From Sphaerisporangium sp040649355 (GTDB lineage: Bacteria; Actinomycetota; Actinomycetes; Streptosporangiales; Streptosporangiaceae): a DNA stretch of 64,000 nucleotides. The notes under the pieces are model-generated. The model was not told the origin of the DNA. It did no database searches and was given only the letters and a program-made list of their open reading frames with translations. The DNA lies in contig NZ_JBICTU010000008.1 in assembly GCF_043197795.1 (NCBI RefSeq), positions 1 to 64,000 on the forward strand, written 5' to 3'. Shown in pieces: positions 1-7,627 of the stretch (the stretch's first letter is position 1; every line of letters starts with the position of its first letter). The position numbers and the translations under genes are program-made.

Positions 1-92
1 CCCGCTACGACAAAGCCCCGGAAAGCTACGAGGCCGGACTCCACCTCCGAGGCTCGATCATGTGGCTGAAGCTCCTCACCTCAACCACATGA
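1..92 (+). pseudogene. IS5-family transposase, C-terminal end only
   Basis: An open frame enters from the left edge (codons from position 3) and stops at TGA 90-92. It encodes RYDKAPESYEAGLHLRGSIM followed by WLKLL and a short tail. The RYDK...S(Y/F)...L.L..(I)..WL(K/R) pattern is typical of the last 30 residues of IS5-type DDE transposases in Streptomyces and relatives. The rest of the gene lies outside the window, so it may be an intact element cut by the window edge. The following 20 bases look like the element terminus. Confidence 0.7.
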
Positions 93-115
93 TCCGAACT
101 CCAAACAGCTCCTAG
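93..115. mobile_element. Probable right end of the IS element, abutting a CTAG target
   Basis: Only 19 bases separate the transposase stop from CTAG at 112-115. The outer end, read inward, is AGCTGTTTGGAGTTCGG, which resembles the terminal inverted repeats of IS5-type elements. CTAG fits the YTAR target duplicated by the IS5 group. The left end is outside the window, so the inverted repeat and duplication cannot be confirmed here. The CTAG overlaps the stop codon of the next gene. Confidence 0.45.
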
Positions 116-912
116 CGCTTGCGGGCCACCCCGCCCCAGCCCAGGGACGCGAAGCGTCTGATCAGGTGGGGCGGGATGAAGTGGCTGGTGTCCAGGAGTT
201 CGAAATCTCCGAAGAAGAGGTTGATCTCCTCGGTGGATCGTGGCAGCACGGGCGTGTTCGTACGGGAGTAGATCTGCCGCAGCCGCTCGGTGTCGTCCCC
301 GCGCTCGCCGGTCGTGGTGAGGTGCGTGATCGCCAGGTAGCTGCCCGGCGCCACCATCTCGCGGAGCCTGGCCACGTGCTCGTGCGGTTCGTCGACGAAG
401 TGGAGCATCGCCACCATCAGCAGGCCGACGGGCCGGTTCCAGTCGATGAGCCCGGTCTGGGAGACCTTGGCGTGGATGTCCTCGGGCTTGCGGACATCGC
501 CGTTGACCATGGCGACCGTGGAGGTCTTGGCCAGCAGCGCCCTGCCGTGGACGCACACGACGGGATCGTTGTCGACGTACACCGTGCGGGCCGCGGGATC
601 CACGGAGTGGGCCACCTGGTGCACGTTGTCCCGGGTGGGCAGGCCCGCGCCGATGTCGAGGAACTGCCGGATCCCGATCTCCCCGGCCAGGTGGCGGACC
701 ACCTTGCCGAGGAACTCCCGGTTGCCCCGGACGCCGTCACGGGACTCGGGGAACACCCTGACGATCCGCTCGGCCGCCTCGCGGTCGGCGGCGAAATTGT
801 CCTTGCCGCCGAGCATGTAGTCGTAGATACGCGCCGAGTTCGCCGTGTGGACGTCGACTCCACCCGGGGCCTCACCGATCATCGCGTCCTCCAAGCCTCG
901 CGCCGACGCCAT
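112..912 (-). CDS. SAM-dependent methyltransferase, Methyltransf_19 (DUF574) family
   Basis: About 266 residues from ATG 912; the next in-frame ATG at 882 is a possible alternative. The protein opens with the family signature VHTANSARIYDYMLGGKDNF, then has a SAM-binding Rossmann motif (FLDIGAGLPTRDNVHQVA, YVDNDPVV) and a later AITHLT segment. These proteins are very numerous in Streptosporangiales and Streptomyces. Most have no known substrate, and some act in secondary metabolism. The gene stands alone. Its stop codon touches the end of an IS element, so the 3' flank has been rearranged but the protein looks full length. The family call is firm; the substrate is unknown. Confidence 0.88.
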   Translation of the reverse strand: MASARGLEDAMIGEAPGGVDVHTANSARIYDYMLGGKDNFAADREAAERIVRVFPESRDGVRGNREFLGKVVRHLAGEIGIRQFLDIGAGLPTRDNVHQVAHSVDPAARTVYVDNDPVVCVHGRALLAKTSTVAMVNGDVRKPEDIHAKVSQTGLIDWNRPVGLLMVAMLHFVDEPHEHVARLREMVAPGSYLAITHLTTTGERGDDTERLRQIYSRTNTPVLPRSTEEINLFFGDFELLDTSHFIPPHLIRRFASLGWGGVARKR

Positions 913-1161
913 CCGCACGAGCCCCCGTATGCGTGTGGTGCAGCGGCTTCGAGGATACCGGAAACATTCCTTACAGACCGGTTCAAATGCCCGGATCGTA
1001 TGGTGTCGGACACCCGGAGTACGAGGAGGCGACGGCCGCTGATCGGACGGGCTGAGTACCATCGGCCCTGGCGCACCTCGGGACGATTGATAGCCGTATG
1101 AACCGGATGTCACGCGGGTAGTGCCCATCTGACCGGAACGAGCGTGGGACGAGGAGTTCTC

Positions 1162-2817
1162 ATGGTGCACGAGCGCGCTGGGAAGCCGGCGCAGGCGTCC
1201 GATCTGGTGGATGTGCCCCGTCTCGTGACGGCGTACTACGCCCTGCACCCCGACCCGGGACGCCCGGGACAGCGCGTCTCCTTCGGAACCTCCGGCCATC
1301 GGGGATCGTCCCTCGCCACCGCGTTCAACGAGGAGCACATCCTCGCCACCAGCCAGGCCGTCTGCGAGTACAGGGCGCGGCAGGGCGTCGACGGGCCGCT
1401 GTTCCTCGGCGTGGACACGCACGCGCTGTCGGAGCCCGCGCGTGTCACCGCGCTGGAGGTCTTCGCCGCCAACGGCGTCTCCGTGCTGATCGACAGCCGC
1501 GACGGCTACACCCCGACCCCGGCGGTGTCGCACGCGATCCTCGCCCACAACCGGGGGCGTACCACCGGCCTGGCGGACGGGGTCGTGGTCACCCCCTCGC
1601 ACAACCCGCCGGGCGACGGCGGGTACAAGTACAACCCGCCGAACGGCGGCCCGGCCGAGACCGACGCCACCTCCTGGATCCAGGACCGCGCCAACGCGCT
1701 GATCGCCGGAGGACTGAAGGAGGTCCGGCGGATCCCGTACGAGCGCGCGGTGACGGCTGAGACCACCGGCCGGTACGACTTCCTCGGCTCGTACGTGGAC
1801 GACCTGCCCTCGGTGATCGACGTGGAGGCGATCCGCGGGGCATCGGTGCGCATCGGAGCCGATCCGCTGGGCGGCGCGAGCGTGGCGTACTGGGGGGAGA
1901 TCGCCGAGCGGCACGGGCTGGACCTGACCGTGGTGAACCCCGGGGTGGACCCCACCTGGCGGTTCATGACGCTCGACTGGGACGGCAAGATCCGCATGGA
2001 CTGCTCCTCCCCGTACGCGATGGCCTCCCTCATCGCGAACCGGTCGGCCTTCCAGGTGTCCACGGGCAACGACGCGGACGCCGACAGGCACGGCATCGTG
2101 ACGCCGGACGCCGGGTTGATGAACCCCAACCACTACCTGGCCGTCGCGATCTCCTACCTGTGGAGCCACCGTCCCGGGTGGGCGTCCGGCGCCCGGGTCG
2201 GCAAGACGATGGTCAGCAGCGGCATGATCGACCGGGTGGTCGCCGACCTCGGCCGCGAGCTGTACGAGGTGCCGGTCGGGTTCAAGTGGTTCGTCGGCGG
2301 CCTGCTCGACGGGTCGCTGGGCTTCGGCGGCGAGGAGAGCGCGGGCGCCTCGTTCCTCCGCCGCGACGGTTCGATCTGGACCACCGACAAGGACGGCATC
2401 ATCCTCGCCCTGCTGGCGTCGGAGATCGTCGCGGTGACCGGGAGGTCGCCCAGCGAGCACTACGCCGACCTGGTGGGCAGGTTCGGCGAACCGGCGTACG
2501 CCCGCGTCGACGCCCCCGCCACGCGGGAGGAGAAGGCCGCGCTCGCACGGCTGTCGGCGAACGACGTCACCGCGGCCACGCTCGCGGGCGAGCCGGTGAG
2601 CGCGGTCCAGAACTCCGCCCCGGGGAACGGCGCCGCCCTCGGCGGGATCAAGGTCTCCACCGAGAACGCCTGGTTCGCGGCCCGCCCGTCCGGAACGGAG
2701 GACGTGTACAAGATCTACGCGGAGTCGTTCAAGGGACCGGACCACCTCGCCCAGGTGCAGGAGGAGGCACGAGCCCTGGTCGGCGTGACCCTCCGCCAAG
2801 CGGGCGAGGGCACCTAA
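1162..2817 (+). CDS. pgm: Phosphoglucomutase, alpha-D-glucose phosphate-specific
   Basis: Interconverts glucose 1-phosphate and glucose 6-phosphate, linking glycogen/trehalose metabolism and sugar-nucleotide synthesis to glycolysis. The 551-residue protein matches the roughly 546-residue E. coli Pgm. The phosphorylated serine lies in TPSHNPPGDGGYKYNPP (Ser146). The magnesium loop is DADADRHG (Asp304, 306, 308), the sugar-specificity loop is GGEESAGAS, and the phosphate-binding loop RPSGTEDVYKIYAES is near the C-terminus. I chose ATG 1162 because ACGAGGAG at 1149-1156 gives a good ribosome binding site; an upstream in-frame GTG at 1144 would leave none. Monocistronic as far as the flanks show. 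Confidence 0.96.
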   Translation: MVHERAGKPAQASDLVDVPRLVTAYYALHPDPGRPGQRVSFGTSGHRGSSLATAFNEEHILATSQAVCEYRARQGVDGPLFLGVDTHALSEPARVTALEVFAANGVSVLIDSRDGYTPTPAVSHAILAHNRGRTTGLADGVVVTPSHNPPGDGGYKYNPPNGGPAETDATSWIQDRANALIAGGLKEVRRIPYERAVTAETTGRYDFLGSYVDDLPSVIDVEAIRGASVRIGADPLGGASVAYWGEIAERHGLDLTVVNPGVDPTWRFMTLDWDGKIRMDCSSPYAMASLIANRSAFQVSTGNDADADRHGIVTPDAGLMNPNHYLAVAISYLWSHRPGWASGARVGKTMVSSGMIDRVVADLGRELYEVPVGFKWFVGGLLDGSLGFGGEESAGASFLRRDGSIWTTDKDGIILALLASEIVAVTGRSPSEHYADLVGRFGEPAYARVDAPATREEKAALARLSANDVTAATLAGEPVSAVQNSAPGNGAALGGIKVSTENAWFAARPSGTEDVYKIYAESFKGPDHLAQVQEEARALVGVTLRQAGEGT

Positions 2818-3252
2818 AACGCCGGTCATGTAACCCTGGCTGGCCTTATGGTCACGAGTTGTTACACGAGGCGCTGCAGGCGGAGCTGGCGGGCAGGTAC
2901 GCCAGGCCGCCAGGGGGCATCCGCCAATGCCGCCCGCGCGATTGGCGGGGCGCGCTGATCTTGCAGCATACCGATGCCTCCGATGATGATGAGGTGATCG
3001 AGGCCACGGTGATGGCCGCCTTCAGTTGATGCTGGACTGGATGGACGCCGAGCGCGCGCCCGTTCTCCAAGGGCACCCGGGTGGGGTCTCGTAGGCGTCT
3101 GATCGAGCCAACGTGGATGGTCGGCTGACCGAGCGCACCATCGAGGTTGCGCAGGGCAGCGGAGGGTTCTGAATTCGGGCGTTGCGGGCGGCTCTGGATT
3201 CCTCCCCGTTATGTGGGCCGGGAAGCTGGAGGACAACCAACGGCACACATGA
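2818..3252. other. Gene-poor stretch, no supported gene
   Basis: About 435 bases after pgm with no frame showing a convincing start, ribosome binding site and recognisable protein. Several short frames are open on both strands but break often and match no family I recognise. The stretch precedes a crystallin-like remnant and probably holds decayed coding DNA. Confidence 0.4.
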
Positions 3253-3516
3253 GGCCACCAGCTCGCTTTCCAGGGCGAGGGATGGCCTTTCCCATGTGCT
3301 GCCCCGACTTGGCCGTCCCGCCGAAAGGCGGCCGAGATCGTCGACAATCGCACCAGCTCTGTTAGGAATTTCGATCCCGGCTGCACCGCGACGCTCTGGC
3401 AATATGTCGGATGGGGGGGCGGGTATATCAACGTGTATCCGAACGGCGCCATCCCCAACCTGGTCAACCTCGGCTTCGACAACAAGGCGAGCTCCCTCAC
3501 CTGGAGCTGCGGCTGA
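3253..3516 (+). pseudogene. Remnant of a secreted beta/gamma-crystallin-like (I36 inhibitor-type) protein
   Basis: A frame bounded by stops at 3250-3252 and 3514-3516 ends with a clear module: IVDNRTSSVRNFDPGCTATL, then WQYVGWGGGYINVYPNG, then FDNKASSLTWSCG. The tyrosine/glycine-rich strand followed by N(D/N)KASS is the hallmark of the beta/gamma-crystallin fold found in small actinobacterial secreted proteins and peptidase inhibitor family I36. No start codon, signal peptide or first half can be found in this frame. The gene therefore appears truncated at its 5' end, either by deletion or by a frameshift in the preceding 100 bases. Confidence 0.5.
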
Positions 3517-3566
3517 TCCCCGGCATGGCCGATTTCCCCGATACAGATAGCAACAGAGCAGTGGTT

Positions 3567-4508
3567 ATGATGAGCAATAATCACCGGACTAGGTGGCACC
3601 GAGTCGCACTCGTGCTGCTTTCCTCTGCCTCGCTGGCCGCGTGCGGCGCCGAGCAGGCGACCACGTTCGTGAAGGCCGGGGCGGGAGCCGAGGCGTCCGT
3701 CCAAATCCCCCGCCTTTTGACGACTCAGGCTACGGTACTACCGCTTGACGCGTACAAGCCCACCGGTGAGCAAATGGCGGACCTGACGAGTGCGGTGCGT
3801 TACTCCCTCGCCTCCTGCATGAACGGCTTCGGGTTCATGAACTACACGAAGAAGCGGATTCATACCAAGACGGCGCCTTTCCCGAAGGACCGGCGCTACC
3901 TGTTCATCGATCCCTCCAAGGCCGCCCAGTACGGATATGCCGGCGCGCCGGACGCGGAACTGAGCGCCAAGCCACCGTCCGCTTCGTCCAGCACCCACTC
4001 CTCGAAGATCAGCCCCGAAGAGGAGAGCGTCTACACGGGCAAGGGACAGCGCCTCTACAAGGGCCGTCAGGTGCCGGAAGGAGGCTGTCTCGGCGCGGCC
4101 AGGCAGGCCGTCACCCGCGGAGTCGCCGCGGACGACGAATGGCTGATCACACAGTTGGAGGGGCAGGCCTTCCAGCGCGCCGAGGACGACTCCAGAGTGG
4201 CCGAAGTTGCGGCGCAGTGGAGCGCCTACATGAAGAGGGCCGGTTACGACTACAGCACTCCTGCGGCGGCGTGGGAGGACCCGCAGTGGCGCAGTCGGCG
4301 CGATGGCGGCGCGCTTTTGGACAAGGAGAAGGCCACCGCCACCGCCGACATGAACTGCAAGCTTGAGGTGAACTACCTCGGAGTGCGCGTCGCCGCCGAA
4401 ACCGAGGAGCAGCAGAGAGCCATCGACGCCCGGGGCGACGACCTGAAGAAATTCCAGTCGAATCTGCAGATCAAGTTGGCCAATGCCAGGAAGCTGCTCG
4501 GTGACTGA
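3567..4508 (+). CDS. Lipoprotein of unknown function
   Basis: A 313-residue protein from ATG 3567 (a second ATG follows at once at 3570). It has a positively charged N-terminus (NNHRTRWHR), a hydrophobic stretch (VALVLLSSASL) and a lipobox LAAC at about residues 23-26, so it should be anchored outside the membrane. The mature part has six or fewer scattered cysteines, a serine-rich linker (SASSSTHSSKISPEEE) and a helical C-terminal half rich in alanine, glutamate and arginine. I recognise no domain. A strong hairpin follows the stop, so it is probably a single-gene transcript. The ribosome binding site is weak. Confidence 0.75.
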   Translation: MMSNNHRTRWHRVALVLLSSASLAACGAEQATTFVKAGAGAEASVQIPRLLTTQATVLPLDAYKPTGEQMADLTSAVRYSLASCMNGFGFMNYTKKRIHTKTAPFPKDRRYLFIDPSKAAQYGYAGAPDAELSAKPPSASSSTHSSKISPEEESVYTGKGQRLYKGRQVPEGGCLGAARQAVTRGVAADDEWLITQLEGQAFQRAEDDSRVAEVAAQWSAYMKRAGYDYSTPAAAWEDPQWRSRRDGGALLDKEKATATADMNCKLEVNYLGVRVAAETEEQQRAIDARGDDLKKFQSNLQIKLANARKLLGD

Positions 4509-4532
4509 CACCCGCCAGCATCCACCGGCATA

Positions 4533-4560
4533 GGAGAGGGCCGAATCTTCGGCCCTCTCC
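4533..4560 (+). terminator. Strong hairpin after the lipoprotein gene
   Basis: GGAGAGGGCCGAA and TTCGGCCCTCTCC form a perfect 13-bp inverted repeat around two central bases (in practice a 12-bp stem with an AATCTT-type loop). It starts 24 bases after the stop codon. There is no T-run, which is usual for terminators of high-GC actinobacteria. Confidence 0.75.
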
Positions 4561-4665
4561 GCCGGCGGCCTCACGGAGGTGAGGCGTCCGGACGTCCTCC
4601 CATGCCCGGCCGTGGCCTATGTGGTGGGTCGGCCGAGGGCCTGTATCCGCGTGGAAGGGAACAGC

Positions 4666-4940
4666 GTGTACCTTTTAGGCCGCCGGTTCACCACCCGATT
4701 AGTGGCACTCCTGGTCGTTCCCGTGCTGGCCAGACCAACCCCGGGTACTCCACGGTGTACGGCGCCCGGGTGCACCAGGACATCCTGCCGGACAGCGGCA
4801 AGGTCGCCATCTCCTACACGGTGAGCACGAGCGCGGCCAACGCCACCTGCTGGACGCGCGGCGACTACTTCCCCGAGAATCAGTACCCGCGCTTCGTCGA
4901 TGTGCCGGTCACGGCGTTCTTCTCGCCGAAGGTCCCCTAA
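4666..4940 (+). pseudogene. Frameshifted small secreted protein
   Basis: A start GTG at 4666 follows the ribosome binding site GAAGGGA (4653-4659). It begins a classic signal peptide, VYLLGRRFTTRLVALLVVPV, then LARPT. That frame then runs into poor sequence. A frame shifted by one base continues from about 4735 with a sensible extracellular sequence (STVYGARVHQDILPDSGKVA, ISYTVSTSAANATCWTRGDY, ending FFSPKVP) to the stop at 4940. The two halves together would make a secreted protein of about 90 residues. The break lies between roughly 4715 and 4745. A true decay event and a sequencing error are both possible. The family is not recognised. Confidence 0.5.
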
Positions 4941-5012
4941 CGGTCCTCACCGTCGTCATGGCAGGCGGCCCGGGCCGGACGAGTGTGCCGCCTGCCGGTT
5001 CGAGGGAGGATG

Positions 5013-5360
5013 ATGGCTCTGTCAGCACCCCGTGACAACCGTGCGGTCTCGACCGCGTTGATGGTCGTGGCGCTTGTTTCCCTGAGCGCCTGCCAGATCG
5101 GGCCGGACGAGCTGTTCACCGTGGTCAACGGCACCGAGGACACCGTCGTGGTGACCTGGAACGGCCTCGCGTACGCGACGCTACCTCCTGAAGAGCAAAA
5201 GCAGATCGCGTTGCCGGGCGACCACTGCGACAGCATTCCTCCACCGGAGGACCGGCTATCCGCCACCTCGGACAAGGGCGAGCGTTATGACTACCCCGGT
5301 CCTGTCTGCAACGGCAGGACGTGGCGGGTGGGTCCGGCGGTCTCCCCCTCGCCGAAGTGA
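5013..5360 (+). CDS. Small lipoprotein of unknown function
   Basis: A 115-residue protein. GAGGGAGG at 5002-5009 precedes two adjacent ATGs (5010, 5013); the second has the better spacing. The signal peptide is followed by the lipobox LSAC (VALVSLSACQIG), so lipid anchoring outside the membrane is expected. The mature part (ELFTVVNGTEDTVVVTWNGL ... EEQKQIALPGDHCDSIPP) has two or three cysteines and looks like a short beta-rich domain. I recognise no family. It is convergent with ung, with a symmetric hairpin in between. Confidence 0.75.
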   Translation: MALSAPRDNRAVSTALMVVALVSLSACQIGPDELFTVVNGTEDTVVVTWNGLAYATLPPEEQKQIALPGDHCDSIPPPEDRLSATSDKGERYDYPGPVCNGRTWRVGPAVSPSPK

Positions 5361-5395
5361 AGGGCTCAGGCTGGGGCTTGCGCGGCTCGGTCGAT

Positions 5396-5423
5396 GCGCT
5401 CGCTCACCTTGGTGAGCGAGCGC
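5396..5423. terminator. Bidirectional terminator between convergent genes
   Basis: GCGCTCGCTCACC and GGTGAGCGAGCGC form a perfect 13-bp inverted repeat around TT. It lies between the stop of the lipoprotein gene (5360) and that of ung (5436), where it can serve both strands. Confidence 0.8.
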
Positions 5424-5435
5424 GGGGCGTACGGG

Positions 5436-6113
5436 TCAGGGGAGCTTCCACTCGACGGGGCCGGCGCCCTGCTTGTCGAGGAGCTGGTTCGCTCGGCTGA
5501 ACGGGCGGGTGCCGAAGAAGCCGTTGCGCGCGGACAGGGGACTCGGGTGCGCGGACTCGATGCACGGCACCTGCCCGAGCATCGGCTTGAGCGACCGGGC
5601 GTCGCGCCCCCACAAGATGGCGACGAGCGGGCCGCCCCGGGCCACGAGCGCGTGGATGGCCTGCTCGGTGACCTCCTCCCAGCCCTTGCCGCGATGGGAG
5701 GCGGGCTTGCCGGGGGCCACGGTGAGCACCCTGTTGAGCAGCAGCACGCCCTGCTCGGTCCACGGGGTGAGGTCGCCGTTGCCCGGAGGGGGATAGCCGA
5801 GGTCGGCGGTGTACTCCTTGAAGATGTTGACCAGGCTGCCCGGCAGCGGGCGCACGTCCGGGGCGACGGAGAAGCTCAGGCCGACGGGGTGGCCGGGGGT
5901 GGGGTAGGGATCCTGCCCGACGATCAGCACACGCACCTGGTCGAGGGGCTGCTGGAACGCCCTCAGCACGTTGGCCCCTGCGGGGAGGTACTGCCTGCCC
6001 TCGGCGATCTCCTGCCTGAGGAAGTCGCCGAGCGCGGCGATGCGCCCGGCGACGGGCTCCAGGGCGGTTGCCCACCCGGATTCGACGACTTCGTTCAATG
6101 GACGACCGGTCAT
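5436..6113 (-). CDS. ung: Uracil-DNA glycosylase, family 1
   Basis: Removes uracil from DNA to start base-excision repair. The 225-residue length is standard. The catalytic water-activating motif GQDPYPTPGHPVGLSFS, the uracil-binding region (LLLNRVLTV) and the minor-groove loop HPSPLSARNGFFGTRPFS with its conserved histidine are all present. ATG 6113 gives a normal N-terminus (MTGRPLNEVVESGW). Convergent with a small lipoprotein gene and followed by a strong symmetric hairpin. Nothing unusual. Confidence 0.96.
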   Translation of the reverse strand: MTGRPLNEVVESGWATALEPVAGRIAALGDFLRQEIAEGRQYLPAGANVLRAFQQPLDQVRVLIVGQDPYPTPGHPVGLSFSVAPDVRPLPGSLVNIFKEYTADLGYPPPGNGDLTPWTEQGVLLLNRVLTVAPGKPASHRGKGWEEVTEQAIHALVARGGPLVAILWGRDARSLKPMLGQVPCIESAHPSPLSARNGFFGTRPFSRANQLLDKQGAGPVEWKLP

Positions 6114-6154
6114 GTCCGGATCTTAGCCGCGCCGTGGAGCGGACGGACGGGGAA

Positions 6155-6634
6155 CTAGTTGAGTCCGAAGTGGACCAGCAGCAGGTCGAGCTTGCCGTGG
6201 GTACCGGCTACCTCGGTTCGGATTTCGGCGACCTCGGCTTGGATTCCGGTGACCTTGGTTTCGATTCCGGATACCTTGGCTTGGAGTTCGGTCACCTCGG
6301 CTCGGACCTCGGCGAGCTCGGACTTGGTGACCATCTCGGCCTTCATGTCGCTGACATCCAGCCGGAGGTCGATGAACCGGGTGCGAAGGTCGTTGAGCCC
6401 GGATTCGACGTTGACCATGCGCTTGCTGATGTCGTGGACCTGCACGATGAGGTCGTGCTGGCCGTCCTTGAGGTGCTTGAGCTCGCTGAAGACGCCGTCG
6501 AGCAGGTGGGAGTGCTTCATCGCCTCTGTGGCGGTGCGATGCGACTCCTGCGCGGTCGTGGCGAGGAGGGCACGCAGGTCGTCGAGCTCGTGAGCCCTGA
6601 CGACGACCTCGGGGGGTGTCGGTGCTTCAACCAT
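6155..6634 (-). CDS. Coiled-coil protein of unknown function
   Basis: 159 residues from ATG 6634. The first 70 residues are a mixed helix (HELDDLRALLATTAQESHRT). Residues from about 75 to 155 form heptad-like runs with valine, isoleucine or leucine at a/d positions, such as ELAEVRAEVTELQAKVSGIE and TKVTGIQAEVAEIRTEVAG. The DNA at 6200-6320 shows matching 21-base near-repeats. There is no signal peptide or membrane segment, so it should be cytoplasmic. Its size and pattern recall small DUF-type coiled-coil proteins of actinobacteria. No function can be given. Confidence 0.72.
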   Translation of the reverse strand: MVEAPTPPEVVVRAHELDDLRALLATTAQESHRTATEAMKHSHLLDGVFSELKHLKDGQHDLIVQVHDISKRMVNVESGLNDLRTRFIDLRLDVSDMKAEMVTKSELAEVRAEVTELQAKVSGIETKVTGIQAEVAEIRTEVAGTHGKLDLLLVHFGLN

Positions 6635-6675
6635 GAGCGTGACTATATCGTCACGCCCCGTGTCGGAGGCGGGAT

Positions 6676-6718
6676 TTCCCGGGTGCCCGCCTGCCCCCGA
6701 GAGGCGGGCGCCCGGGAA
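6676..6718 (-). terminator. Very strong terminator of the sugar permease operon
   Basis: Two 17-base arms, TTCCCGGGTGCCCGCCT and AGGCGGGCGCCCGGGAA, pair completely apart from one wobble position around a 9-base loop. It lies seven bases beyond the stop of the MalG-type permease (6725). Confidence 0.85.
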
Positions 6719-6724
6719 GACGAC

Positions 6725-7627
6725 CTACTTCACCGAGCCGGCGAGCAGGCCCTGGACGAAGTAGCGCTGGAAGGAGAAGAACAGCACCAGGGGGATGATC
6801 AGCGACAGGAAGGCTCCCGGCGCGAGGATGTCCACGTTGGTGCCGAACTGCCGCATCTGCGACTGCAGGGCCTTGGTCATCGGCTGGGAGCCGGTGTCGG
6901 CGAAGACCAGGGCGACGAGCAGGTCGTTCCACACCCACAGGAACTGGAAGATGCCGAGCGAGGCGACCGCGGGCTTGGCCAGCGGGAACACCACCGTCGC
7001 GAAGATCTTCCACTCCGCCGCGCCGTCCATGCGCGCGGCTTCGAGCAGCTCCTTGGGGATGCCGACGAAGAAGTTGCGCAGCAGGAAGATGGCGAAGGGC
7101 AGTCCGAAGGCCACGTGGAACAACACCACACCGGGAATCGACCCAAAAATCCCGAGAAATCCGTACATCTTGGCGATGGGGATCAGGGCGATCTGGATCG
7201 GCACCACGAGCAGCGCGATGACCACCAGGAACAGCCCGTCACGCCCCGGGAACTCCATCCAGGCGAACGCGTACCCCGCCATGGCCGCGATGCCGATGAC
7301 CAGGACGGTCGCCGGCACCGTGATCGCCACGGTGTTCCAGAACGACGAGGTGAACCCGCTCGCCAGCAGGTTGCTGTAGTTCTCGAAGGTCAGCTGCGCG
7401 GGCTTGGTGAGGAAGGTCCACCACCCGCTGGAGTTGTTGTCGGTGTCGCCACGCAGCGACACCACCAGCAGGCCGAGCGTGGGGAGCAGCCAGAACAGGG
7501 CCAGCACGATCAGGACGACCTGGACCAGCCCGCCGCCGAGCCGGTCGACGACCCTGCCGAGAACTCCCCGCTGCGGTGCGCCCGCGCTGCCGGCCCTGGC
7601 CGGCTGGGACGCGGTGAGAGTCGTCAT
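6725..7627 (-). CDS. Carbohydrate ABC transporter permease, MalG type
   Basis: Inner-membrane subunit of a CUT1-family sugar importer. The 300-residue protein has six predicted transmembrane segments (first at about 35-57: VQVVLIVLALFWLLPTLGLL) and the EAA loop that docks the ATPase, EAARMDGAAEWKIFATVVFP, at about 195-215. ATG 7627 overlaps the TGA of the upstream permease (ATGA), so the two are translationally coupled. No ATPase gene is nearby. Actinobacterial CUT1 importers usually share an MsiK-type ATPase encoded elsewhere. The substrate is not defined by sequence, though trehalose synthase 8 kb away makes a glucoside possible. Confidence 0.93.
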   Translation of the reverse strand: MTTLTASQPARAGSAGAPQRGVLGRVVDRLGGGLVQVVLIVLALFWLLPTLGLLVVSLRGDTDNNSSGWWTFLTKPAQLTFENYSNLLASGFTSSFWNTVAITVPATVLVIGIAAMAGYAFAWMEFPGRDGLFLVVIALLVVPIQIALIPIAKMYGFLGIFGSIPGVVLFHVAFGLPFAIFLLRNFFVGIPKELLEAARMDGAAEWKIFATVVFPLAKPAVASLGIFQFLWVWNDLLVALVFADTGSQPMTKALQSQMRQFGTNVDILAPGAFLSLIIPLVLFFSFQRYFVQGLLAGSVK

